A stretch of DNA of 19,237 nucleotides from Campylobacteraceae bacterium (GTDB lineage Bacteria > Campylobacterota > Campylobacteria > Campylobacterales > Campylobacteraceae): contig JAITNC010000001.1 in NCBI GenBank assembly GCA_031290675.1, forward strand, positions 1-19,237. The letters are read 5' to 3'. Position 1 is the stretch's first letter. Every line of letters begins with the position of its first letter. Below, in pieces: positions 1 to 6,792 of the stretch. A program made the position numbers and the translations under genes. Under the pieces are notes generated by a model. The model had not been told where the DNA came from, did not search any database, and was given only the letters and a program-made list of their open reading frames with translations.

Positions 1-1
1 C

Positions 2-373
2 TTTTGGCTCACGCTCGCTCGCGTGCTTGAGTTGCCCTGCCCTCAAGATAAAAACTCAAAAATCAAGTTTTTGATAGATAACCACATAGCGTTGTGGGAC
101 GTGCTACACTCGTGCGAGATAGATGGGGCGAGCGATGAGAGCATCAAAAATCCCACGCCAAACAGTTTCAAGCCGCTGATAAAAAACAGCGAAATATCGG
201 CTATCTTTACGACAGGCAAAAAAGCCACTGAGTTGTTTACTAAACTCTGCGCCGAGGAGGTCGGTATGGAGGCGATTTATCTGCCCTCAACCAGCCCCGC
301 CAACCGAGCCTCCCACAAAAAAGCAAACTTTTTAGAGCAATGGAAAGCGATAAAAAGCTTTTTGGATAAATAG
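2..373 (+). CDS. DNA-deoxyinosine glycosylase, 3' part (5' end outside window)
   Basis: The frame is open from base 2 and begins with residues FWLTLARVLE, so the start codon lies before the window. The visible GTG at 23 is probably internal. The 123 visible residues match, from memory, the C-terminal two thirds of the Mug/uracil-DNA glycosylase superfamily branch called DNA-deoxyinosine glycosylase. Key stretches are the FW at the edge (from the family's N-R-F-W motif), HIALWDVLHSCEIDGASD, the SIKN/PNSF segment and the C-terminal LPSTSPAN motif. These enzymes remove deaminated bases (hypoxanthine, uracil) from DNA to start base-excision repair in the cytoplasm. The gene ends at TAG 371-373 and faces dnaE. 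No strong terminator follows it directly; only a T7-G5 run and then repeats. The family assignment is from recognition of motifs, not a search. Confidence 0.85.
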   Translation, partial: FWLTLARVLELPCPQDKNSKIKFLIDNHIALWDVLHSCEIDGASDESIKNPTPNSFKPLIKNSEISAIFTTGKKATELFTKLCAEEVGMEAIYLPSTSPANRASHKKANFLEQWKAIKSFLDK

Positions 374-405
374 TTTTTTTGGGGGAGGGGGAGTGCTGTA
401 TATTT

Positions 406-421
406 TGTAATGCAAATTACA
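406..421. promoter_or_regulatory. Orphan CmeR-type operator palindrome
   Basis: TGTAATGCAAATTACA is a perfect inverted repeat of two 6-base arms around a 4-base spacer. It is identical at 15 of 16 positions to the palindrome in front of cmeA in this same window (14004-14019). It also has the half-sites known from memory for the Campylobacter CmeR operator (TGTAAT-N4-ATTACA). It lies 33 bases after the glycosylase stop and 13 bases before a repeat element. No gene start is visible downstream on the plus strand, so its target is unknown. It could be a decoy, a relic of a lost promoter, or a site for an undetected transcript. Confidence 0.55.
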
Positions 422-434
422 TACAATGCCTCCT

Positions 435-669
435 CCGTCATTGCGAGCCTGTACTCAGGCGTGGCAATCCATATGATAATGGCACAAAAAATAAATATAA
501 TATCAATGTATAGCGATGTATTTAATATTATTTAAGTTATTTTGTGTAAAAAAGTAGAGCTGAGATTGTTACGTCGCTACGCTCCTCACAATGACACAAG
601 GGGGCGTGTGTGGCGGAAAAAGGCATAAGAAGTGGATTGCCACGTTCGCAAGCTCACTCGCAATGACGG
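435..669 (+). mobile_element. MITE-like 235-bp element, copy A
   Basis: The element begins CCGTCATTGCGAG (435-447) and ends with the exact reverse complement CTCGCAATGACGG (657-669). Each 37-base end (435-471 and 633-669) has a second conserved arm, CGTGGCAATCCA. The middle of each end is a variable 12-mer: CCTGTACTCAGG on the left, TTCGCAAGCTCA on the right (plus strand). An internal third unit of the same design lies at about 561-596 (GAGATTGTTACG to CTCACAATGACAC). A second, inverted copy occurs at 6793-7028, roughly 80-85% identical by hand alignment. No long ORF is present, so any mobility would need an outside enzyme. No clear target-site duplication was seen. Units with CATTGCGAG/GGCAATC arms are familiar from dispersed palindromic repeats in several bacterial groups, but I could not search for this one. 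Confidence 0.65.
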
Positions 670-680
670 GAGTGGGTGTT

Positions 681-718
681 ATTTTGCGTCAGCAAAATAC
701 AGCAAACTTGTTTGCTGT
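681..718. repeat. Two adjacent perfect hairpins
   Basis: The first hairpin has stem ATTTTGC (681-687), loop GTCA and stem GCAAAAT (692-698). The second follows immediately: ACAGCAAA (699-706), loop CTTG, TTTGCTGT (711-718), then TTTC. The first one joins TTTTGCGTCA directly to GCAAAATA. Those are the two end sequences of the element at 6649-6746, so it may be a collapsed copy of that element. The pair may also weaken read-through from the glycosylase gene, but neither has a proper T-tract. Confidence 0.5.
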
Positions 719-724
719 TTCTTT

Positions 725-898
725 CCCCGTTGTAACTGCCAAGCATTGAAGCGTGAAGTCGGAATAAGAGCGAGGACTGTTTGAACGACTGAGTGAGTTC
801 CGCAGCTCCCGACGTAACGCAAATATGCGCAGGGTATCCGAAGGACAGTTACACTAGGGGGAGTTTCTTTGCGTCACTTTCTTTCGGAAAAGAAAGTG
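725..898. repeat. Nested inverted-repeat block, dispersed-repeat type
   Basis: An outer stem pairs CCCC-gt-TGTAACTG (725-738) with CAGTTACA-cta-GGGG (846-860). Inside it, further complementary pairs are visible: GTCGG near 759 with CCGAC near 809, GAGC near 769 with GCTC near 805, and GAAC near 783 with GTTC near 797. It ends in a perfect 10-bp hairpin, CACTTTCTTT (875-884), loop CGGA, AAAGAAAGTG (889-898). The order (GTTTGA...GAGTTCCGCAG...CCGAAGGA...TTTCTTT hairpin) resembles, from memory, a repeat scattered through many proteobacterial genomes that is often mis-called as a small gene. It is probably a non-autonomous repeat and not a coding gene. Confidence 0.5.
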
Positions 899-950
899 GC
901 AAGATAAAAGAGTTGCAAAAAAGAGGAAATAAAACCCACGAGAGCAGAGA

Positions 951-1018
951 TCGTCACGCCGCAGTCACAGGCTCACGATGACACACAGGGCGTGTGTGGC
1001 GCAAACTCGCAATGACGG
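951..1018 (+). repeat. Remnant of the 235-bp element (copy C)
   Basis: This stretch reads CTCACGATGACACACAGGG, then CGTGTGTGGCGCAAA, then CTCGCAATGACGG. It matches the right-hand part of copy A (about 584-618), joined directly to its right end (657-669). The right variable unit is deleted, and the left part (951-980) is only loosely similar. It ends 22 bases after the end of dnaE in the convergent region. Confidence 0.45.
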
Positions 1019-1040
1019 AGGAGAGTAAACACAGATTGTG

Positions 1041-4000
1041 TCAGTTCAACCTCACCCCATCTATCTTTTGCAACTCAGTTGCAAATGCCTCATTTACCTC
1101 AAAACCGCACTCTATCTCTTTGAGTGTTTGCGCACCGTGTGTTATCGTGAGTTTGGCTTTTCTGCCGCCTTTGTGCGTGTGCGAGAGCGTCAATATCTTA
1201 TCCAAAATGCTCGTATCATTTGACAGCTCCACCACTATCTCAAGCGCTCCAAGTTCTATCTCTTTTTTCTCGTAAGTGTCCACAAAGTCGGGTTTTGGTG
1301 CAGTGAAAACCTCACTTTCAACATCTTGAAAAATCTCTGTTTCGTCCAAAGCTGCCGCACCACCCAAGCACGAAGCATCATCATACAAACCCTCATCAGT
1401 ACCATTTAAAGTACCATTTTCGGTACTATTTGAAGTACCGGTAGCTGCGTTTTGGCACTCCTCAACGCTCACAGCGGGCTTTACTTCATCTGCCGCTTCT
1501 ACTCTTTTGATGTCCGTTCTTTGCTTTTTGGCGTCTTTGATATCCATAATCTTGATGACTTTGAACGATACGCTGCCCTCGTCTTTGATGACCTCGGCGT
1601 ATATCGCCAAAGGTTCGCTCACATCAAGCTCGCTTAGCATCTGCATACTTTTCTCAAATATCGTAAACTCCAAGTTGCCGCGCAAATCAAGAAGCGTCAA
1701 AATGCCAAATTTATTGCCTTTTTTGCTTATTTTGGTCTTTACATCTTCCACTTTGCCGACAAACAGGGCTTTTGAGCCGCTTGCGATATCCTCAAGCTCG
1801 TTTGAGAGTGTGTATTTGAGCTTTTTGAGCTGCTCTTTGAACTCATCAAGCGGGTGTCCGGAGATGTAAAATCCGATAGTTTCCTTTTCCAACTCCAAAA
1901 TAGTCCTCAGCTCGTACTCATCGCTATTTTGTATATTTACACTGACGCTCAACATCTCTTCGCTGTCGCCAAAAAGTGAATTTTCAGCCTGCTTTTTCTG
2001 CAAAGAGCCGTCTTGGCTCGCTTTGATGATGAGCGCTATCTGCTCCAAAAGGGCTCGTCTTGAGTAGCCAAAGCAGTCAAATGCACCTGATTTTATGAGG
2101 CTTTCTATGACTTTTTTGTTTACCTTTTGCGTGTCTGTGCGGGAGATAAAATCGTTCAAATCTTTGAAGTTTTTCTCAACTCTCTCCTCTATCATCACCT
2201 TTATCGCCGCCGCCCCCACGCCTTTTATCGCCCCAAGTCCAAACAGTATACCGTTCTCGTTTTCGGCAGTTTTGACAGGCGTAAATTCTATCTCGCTTTG
2301 CGTGATTTGCGGAGGTAAAAGTTTGATGTGAAGCCGCTCAAGCTCCTCTATATACTGCACTATCTTGTCGGTGTTATTTTGCTCGCTTGTTAGAAGCGCT
2401 GCCATAAACTCTTGCGGATAATACGCCTTGAGCCACGCCGTCTGAAATGTTATCATAGCGTACGCCGCCGAGTGCGATTTGTTGAAGCCGTACCCTGCGA
2501 ACTTGACTATCAGGTCAAACAGCTCTTCGGATTTTGCACGATTGTAGCCGTTTTTTTGTGCGCCGTCAGCGAAGTCGTTTTTGAGTTTGTCCATCTCCTC
2601 TTTTATCTTTTTACCCATAGCCCTACGCACCAAATCCGCCCCTCCGAGCGAAAATCCGCCGATAGTTTGTACTATCTGCATAACCTGTTCTTGGTATACG
2701 ATAACGCCGTAAGTTGGCTTGAGTATGGGCTCAAGAGCGTCAAACATATATGTGATTTGCGCCCGCCCGTGCTTTCTCTCTATAAAATCATCAAGCATTC
2801 CGCTTTCCATCGGACCCGGACGATAAAGCGCGAGCACGGCTATGACGTCCTCAAAAGTGGTAGGTTGAAGTCTGGAGTTGAGCTGTTGCATACCGTCGGA
2901 CTCTATCTGGAACAAGCCGACCGTATGGCCGCTCCTGATGAGTTTGTAGACCTCTTTGTCGTCCATGGCTATCTTTGGCCACTCAACGCTTACATCGTGC
3001 CTTGTTTTGATGAGTTTGATGGCTTCGTCTATAACCGTCAAGGTTTTTAGTCCCAAAAAGTCAAACTTTATCAAATCCACATCTTCCAAAAATTTCAGCG
3101 AATATTGCGTTACGATGTTGGTTTCGCCCGAAGGCTTGTAAAGAGGGGTTTTTTTCCAAAGCTCCTCGTTGCTGATGACGACACCGGCGGCGTGCATACC
3201 GGCATTTCTGTTCAACCCCTCAAGCTCAAGTGCGAACTTCCAAACTCTCTGCGCTTGCGGATTTGAGGCTATAAGTTCTCTAAGTCTAGGCTCTTTTTGG
3301 AAAGCGCCGGGTTTGTAGTCGCTCTCGCCCTCTTTGCCTTTGCCGTTGAGCGTTATCTCAAGTTCGTTTGGTATGAGTTTTGCCATAGCGTCCGCTTCGG
3401 CGTAAGGCACGCCAAGCACTCTCGCGACGTCTCGTATGACACCTCGTGCGAGCAGTTTGCCGAAAGTGATGACTTGAGCGACATTGTATCTGCCGTACTT
3501 TTGGACGACATACTCAAATATCTCCTCACGCCTTTTTTGGCAAAAGTCAATATCAATATCGGGCATACTTATACGAGCGGGATTTAGAAACCTTTCAAAA
3601 AGCAGGTTGTAAGGCATAGGGTCTATATCGGTGATTTTGAGTGAATATACGACTAAACTTCCCGCCGCCGAACCTCGCCCCGGCCCTACGGGAATGCCTC
3701 TGAGCTTCGCTTCTCTGATGAAGTCCCAGACGATGAGCATATAGCCCGGGAATTTCATAGTTTTGATGATGCCTATCTCCTCCTCAAGCCTTGCCCTGTA
3801 CTCCTCGTGTTTCTCTTGCGGTATGTTTAAAAGCCGCTCCTCAAGCCCAAGCCTGCAGAGATGTTCAAAGACTACTTTGTCGTTTTCAAGTGAGTTTTTC
3901 TCTTCCGGAAACGGCAAGCCAAGCCCCCACTCTTTGGCGCACTCTATAGCGAAAAGAAAATTTGGCGGCGTAGGGTCGCCGAGTTTTAACTTGAGGTCGC

Positions 4001-4835
4001 ATTTGTCTACTATCTCTTGCGTGTTTTTGATAGCTTCGGGAATGTCCAAAAAAAGCTCGCTCATCTGCTCAGGCGTTTTGAGGTAAAACTCATGCACAGA
4101 GTGGCGCATTCGCTTCGGGTCGTCAAACTCTTTGTTCATCGCTATACACATAAAAGCTTCGTGCGCCTCGGCGTACGCCTGATAAGGGTAGTGCGTGTCG
4201 TTTGTGGCTATGATTTTGATGCCGGTTTCTTTAGATAGGCGGATTATCTGGTCGTCTATAAACAGCTGGTCGTTTATACCGTGCCGCATAAGTTCCATAT
4301 AAAAATCATCGCCAAATATATCTTTGTACTCCAGCGCGACCTCTTTGGCTCTCTCGTAGCCTTTCGCGCCAAACTGCACATTTCGGTCGCTTTTTACATT
4401 TAACTGCCAACTCACCTCGCCCTGTAGACAAGCGGACGAGCAGATAAGCCCCTCGCTATGCTCCCTAAGAAGCCTTTTATTGATACGTGGATAGTAGTAA
4501 AATCCCTCTATATAACTCATAGATGTCAGGTACATTAGATTTTTATAGCCGACTTCATTTTTGGCGAAAAGGCAGACGTGAAAACGCTGTTTTATGCTCT
4601 TGTCGCCAAGCTCATCGCCGTTGTGCAGATAAGCTTCTATGCCGATGAGCGGCTTGATACCCTCTTTGGTCATAGTCTTGTAAAAGTCTATCGCCCCGAA
4701 CATATTTCCGTGGTCTGTTATGGCGCAGGATTTGACACCCTGAGCTTTGAGTCTTTTGGCTAACTCTTTTATCTTGTTCGCGCCGTCAAGCAGCGAATAC
4801 TCGGTGTGCAGGTGAAGGTGTGTGAAGTCGCTCAT
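1041..4835 (-). CDS. dnaE: DNA polymerase III subunit alpha
   Basis: DnaE is the replicative polymerase subunit that extends DNA within the polymerase III holoenzyme. The 1264-residue product starts with a PHP domain (HLHLHTEYSLLDG near 6-18, ITDHGNMFGA near 39-48). The polymerase core has GPGRGSAAGS at 384-393, the catalytic PDIDIDF at 425-431 (Asp426, Asp428) and KFDFLGLK at 590-597 (third Asp592). A helix-hairpin-helix segment (GLGAIKGVG, about 866-874) and an OB-fold region (about 1023-1098) follow. The ATG at 4835 has an AGAG-type ribosome site about 9 bases upstream. Residues about 1105-1195 form an acidic, low-complexity linker before the conserved C-terminal part, and this linker contains a 12-bp tandem repeat. 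The linker makes the protein longer than the roughly 1160-1200 residues I expect. All catalytic residues are present, so it should be functional. Confidence 0.97.
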   Translation of the reverse strand: MSDFTHLHLHTEYSLLDGANKIKELAKRLKAQGVKSCAITDHGNMFGAIDFYKTMTKEGIKPLIGIEAYLHNGDELGDKSIKQRFHVCLFAKNEVGYKNLMYLTSMSYIEGFYYYPRINKRLLREHSEGLICSSACLQGEVSWQLNVKSDRNVQFGAKGYERAKEVALEYKDIFGDDFYMELMRHGINDQLFIDDQIIRLSKETGIKIIATNDTHYPYQAYAEAHEAFMCIAMNKEFDDPKRMRHSVHEFYLKTPEQMSELFLDIPEAIKNTQEIVDKCDLKLKLGDPTPPNFLFAIECAKEWGLGLPFPEEKNSLENDKVVFEHLCRLGLEERLLNIPQEKHEEYRARLEEEIGIIKTMKFPGYMLIVWDFIREAKLRGIPVGPGRGSAAGSLVVYSLKITDIDPMPYNLLFERFLNPARISMPDIDIDFCQKRREEIFEYVVQKYGRYNVAQVITFGKLLARGVIRDVARVLGVPYAEADAMAKLIPNELEITLNGKGKEGESDYKPGAFQKEPRLRELIASNPQAQRVWKFALELEGLNRNAGMHAAGVVISNEELWKKTPLYKPSGETNIVTQYSLKFLEDVDLIKFDFLGLKTLTVIDEAIKLIKTRHDVSVEWPKIAMDDKEVYKLIRSGHTVGLFQIESDGMQQLNSRLQPTTFEDVIAVLALYRPGPMESGMLDDFIERKHGRAQITYMFDALEPILKPTYGVIVYQEQVMQIVQTIGGFSLGGADLVRRAMGKKIKEEMDKLKNDFADGAQKNGYNRAKSEELFDLIVKFAGYGFNKSHSAAYAMITFQTAWLKAYYPQEFMAALLTSEQNNTDKIVQYIEELERLHIKLLPPQITQSEIEFTPVKTAENENGILFGLGAIKGVGAAAIKVMIEERVEKNFKDLNDFISRTDTQKVNKKVIESLIKSGAFDCFGYSRRALLEQIALIIKASQDGSLQKKQAENSLFGDSEEMLSVSVNIQNSDEYELRTILELEKETIGFYISGHPLDEFKEQLKKLKYTLSNELEDIASGSKALFVGKVEDVKTKISKKGNKFGILTLLDLRGNLEFTIFEKSMQMLSELDVSEPLAIYAEVIKDEGSVSFKVIKIMDIKDAKKQRTDIKRVEAADEVKPAVSVEECQNAATGTSNSTENGTLNGTDEGLYDDASCLGGAAALDETEIFQDVESEVFTAPKPDFVDTYEKKEIELGALEIVVELSNDTSILDKILTLSHTHKGGRKAKLTITHGAQTLKEIECGFEVNEAFATELQKIDGVRLN
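1399..1440. repeat. 12-bp tandem repeat within dnaE
   Basis: Three and a half units follow one another: GTACCATTTAAA (1399-1410), GTACCATTTTCG (1411-1422), GTACTATTTGAA (1423-1434) and GTACCG (1435-1440). On the coding (minus) strand this gives a four-residue period with GTSN, STEN, GTLN and GTDE, in the poorly conserved linker near residue 1135 of DnaE. Because the unit is a multiple of three, gain or loss of copies would keep the frame. Confidence 0.8.
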
Positions 4836-4865
4836 ATATAAACTCTTTTGTTTTTCTAAGCGGAG

Positions 4866-4871
4866 ATTGTA
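4866..4871 (-). promoter_or_regulatory. Candidate -10 box for dnaE
   Basis: On the minus strand TACAAT lies about 31 bases upstream of the dnaE ATG, in GTTACAATCTCC. No convincing -35 hexamer is seen 16-18 bases further upstream, which is common for sigma-70 promoters in Campylobacterota. This is a motif-based guess. Confidence 0.4.
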
Positions 4872-4899
4872 ACATTTTGGCGCTTGCAGGCGAATAAAA

Positions 4900-4929
4900 T
4901 TGTAAATAATTTCAGTTTTTCGCTACAAT
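4900..4929 (+). promoter_or_regulatory. Candidate promoter for the ABC-F gene
   Basis: TTGTAA (4900-4905) and TACAAT (4924-4929) are separated by 18 bases within the divergent dnaE/ABC-F spacer. The expected start point is about 28 bases before the ABC-F ATG, leaving room for a short leader with AAGAGAG as the ribosome site. Confidence 0.5.
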
Positions 4930-4964
4930 ACGCTCCAAATTAATTAAGAGAGAAAAAACAATCT

Positions 4965-6548
4965 ATGGTTCAAGCAAATAATATCACTATGAGATTTGGC
5001 GGTCAGGTTTTGTTTGAGGATATCAGCCTCAAGCTTGACGCAGGGAAGCGTTACGGACTTATCGGCGCAAACGGAGCTGGAAAAAGTACATTTTTGAAGA
5101 TTTTATCAGGCGAGATAGAGGCAAGCTCGGGCAATGTGTCTATCAGCAGTGCGTTGAAAGTGGGCGTTTTGGAGCAAAATCAGTTCGCTTATGAGGATTT
5201 TAGTATCAAAGACGCTGTTTTGTACGGCAATAAGAGATTTTACGAGGCAGTCAAAGAGAAAGAGAAGTTGTACGAGAGCGGCGATTTTTCAGACGATAAG
5301 GTAAATAACCGTTTGGCTGATTTGGAGATAATCTGCGCTGAGGAAGACCCGACTTATGAGTACGAAGTGGCGATAGAAAAGGTGCTTGAGGCGTTGGGTT
5401 TTGAGGCGTCAAGACACAATGACCTTATGCGTTCTTTGACGAGTGCGGAAAAATTTAAAGTACTTTTGGCGCAGGTGCTGTTCCCAAAACCTGACATTTT
5501 ATTTTTGGACGAACCTACAAACAACCTTGACATAGACGCCATCTCGTGGCTGGAAGAGCAGCTCAACCGACACGAAGGAACGATAGTCGTCATATCGCAC
5601 GATAGGCACTTCCTCAACTCCGTCGTTACAAATATTCTTGATGTTGATTTCAAAAAGATACGTGAATTTAGCGGCAATTATGACGATTGGTATATCGCCT
5701 CAACGCTTATACAAAAACAAAATGAGATAGAGCGCGATAAAAAGCTCAAGGAAAAAGACGATTTGGAGGGGTTTATCAGGAGATTTTCTGCGAACGCCTC
5801 AAAAGCCAAGCAAGCTACAAGCCGCCAAAAACAGCTTGAAAAGCTTGATATCAACGAGCTTCAAGTATCCTCCAGAAGGGATCCGAGCATAGTTTTCAGG
5901 AAAAAACGAGATATAGGCAATGAAGTCTTAAACGTCAGTGATTTGTCTTTTTCGTACGGCGCAAAAGAGGTCTTGAAAGGTGTAAGTTTCAAGGTTGAGA
6001 AGGGCGACAAGATAGCCCTCATCGGCGCAAACGGTATAGGCAAAAGTACACTTTGCAAACTTTTGATGCAGGAACTTTTTGCGAAAAGCGGGCAGATTTT
6101 TTGGGGAGCTACGATAGAGCCGAGTTATTTTGCGCAAGACAGTACCGATATGATAAAAGGCGATATGGAGCTTTTTGAATGGCTGCAGCAGTTTGATGAC
6201 AAGAAGGATTTGGACGAGATAAGAAAATGCCTTGGGCGTATGCTGTTTTCGGGCGAGGAGCAAAAAAAGAGCGTCAAATCCATAAGCGGCGGCGAGAAAC
6301 ACCGCATGATGTTGTCAAAAATGATGCTTGAGCGGGGCAACTTTTTGATACTGGACGAACCGAACAACCACCTTGACCTTGAGGCTATCATAGCCCTTGG
6401 CGAGGCGCTTTACAAATTTGACGGCGTGGTCATCTGCGTTACTCACGATAGAGAGCTGATAGACGCATTTGCCAACCGTATCATCAAGATAAAAGACGAC
6501 GGCAGTATAGAGGACTTCAAGGGGGACTATGAGAGTTATAGGGGGTAA
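4965..6548 (+). CDS. ABC-F family ATPase, YbiT-type
   Basis: The 527-residue soluble protein has two ABC ATPase domains and no membrane segments, which defines ABC-F proteins that act on ribosomes. Domain 1 has Walker A GANGAGKST (34-42) and Walker B ILFLDEP (178-184). Its signature is degenerate, LTSAE (158-162) instead of LSGGE, which I associate with the YbiT subgroup. A charged linker (about 240-300) separates the domains. Domain 2 has Walker A GANGIGKST (354-362), a good signature SISGGE (439-444) and LILDEPNNHLD (461-471), with Asn where Thr is usual. The family modulates translation at the E site; the exact role of YbiT-type members is less clear. The ATG at 4965 follows AAGAGAG. It is divergent from dnaE and appears to be transcribed alone. 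No resistance function can be claimed from sequence. Confidence 0.92.
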   Translation: MVQANNITMRFGGQVLFEDISLKLDAGKRYGLIGANGAGKSTFLKILSGEIEASSGNVSISSALKVGVLEQNQFAYEDFSIKDAVLYGNKRFYEAVKEKEKLYESGDFSDDKVNNRLADLEIICAEEDPTYEYEVAIEKVLEALGFEASRHNDLMRSLTSAEKFKVLLAQVLFPKPDILFLDEPTNNLDIDAISWLEEQLNRHEGTIVVISHDRHFLNSVVTNILDVDFKKIREFSGNYDDWYIASTLIQKQNEIERDKKLKEKDDLEGFIRRFSANASKAKQATSRQKQLEKLDINELQVSSRRDPSIVFRKKRDIGNEVLNVSDLSFSYGAKEVLKGVSFKVEKGDKIALIGANGIGKSTLCKLLMQELFAKSGQIFWGATIEPSYFAQDSTDMIKGDMELFEWLQQFDDKKDLDEIRKCLGRMLFSGEEQKKSVKSISGGEKHRMMLSKMMLERGNFLILDEPNNHLDLEAIIALGEALYKFDGVVICVTHDRELIDAFANRIIKIKDDGSIEDFKGDYESYRG

Positions 6549-6576
6549 TTGAAGAGCCGTCTTTTGCATATTTTAC

Positions 6577-6616
6577 GGAGATTTTACGGCAGGGCGTTGC
6601 CCATTGTAAAATCTCC
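6577..6616 (+). terminator. Hairpin after ABC-F gene, possible terminator
   Basis: A perfect 11-bp stem GGAGATTTTAC (6577-6587) pairs with GTAAAATCTCC (6606-6616). An inner GGGC-gtt-GCCC hairpin (6592-6602) sits inside the loop. It lies 28 bases after the stop codon. The bases that follow are only moderately T-rich (TAAGCTAATCTTTTATG), so termination is plausible but not certain; it could instead be another palindromic repeat. Confidence 0.5.
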
Positions 6617-6648
6617 TAAGCTAATCTTTTATGTTTTCTTGCACGCTC

Positions 6649-6746
6649 TTTTGCGTCAATACTTCGTTATTCGTTCGCCAGCGTCGTCACATACCAGTTC
6701 GTATTATTCCTAGCAGGCTCACTCCCTGCCTCGTCTTGACGCAAAA
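6649..6746. repeat. 98-bp element with 11-bp inverted ends
   Basis: The ends are TTTTGCGTCAA (6649-6659) and its exact reverse complement TTGACGCAAAA (6736-6746). The 76 bases between have further short complementary pieces, such as ATAC/GTAT near 6691-6704 and CAGG/CCTG near 6714-6728, but no ORF. The same end sequences occur fused at 681-699. The element is non-coding, with no relative in the window other than that remnant. Confidence 0.5.
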
Positions 6747-6792
6747 TATCTGTGCCATAAATACATAAATTTGCTATGCTCTAAACCCTTCT

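Noticed and set aside
374..393. T7-G5-A-G5 run after the glycosylase gene as a terminator or phase-variable tract
   Set aside because: There is no stem before the T-run. The G-runs are short (five) and outside any gene, so there is no support for termination or phase variation.
793..981. 62-codon plus-strand ORF in the first convergent spacer
   Set aside because: It lies within the nested inverted-repeat block and the following spacer, has no ribosome site, and looks like no protein family; its base pattern is explained by RNA-like complementarity.
435..1018. CRISPR array in the repeat-rich spacer
   Set aside because: Repeat units are inverted, unequal in spacing and few; no direct repeats with regular spacers and no cas genes are present.
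1029..1041. Short hairpin ACACA-gat-TGTGT at the end of dnaE as its terminator
   Set aside because: It has only a 5-bp stem overlapping the stop codon and no proper T-tract on the minus strand, which is too weak to call.
2412..3050. 212-codon plus-strand ORF inside dnaE
   Set aside because: It is antisense to the conserved polymerase core of dnaE and has no recognisable domain; it is a shadow of the codon use of the real gene.
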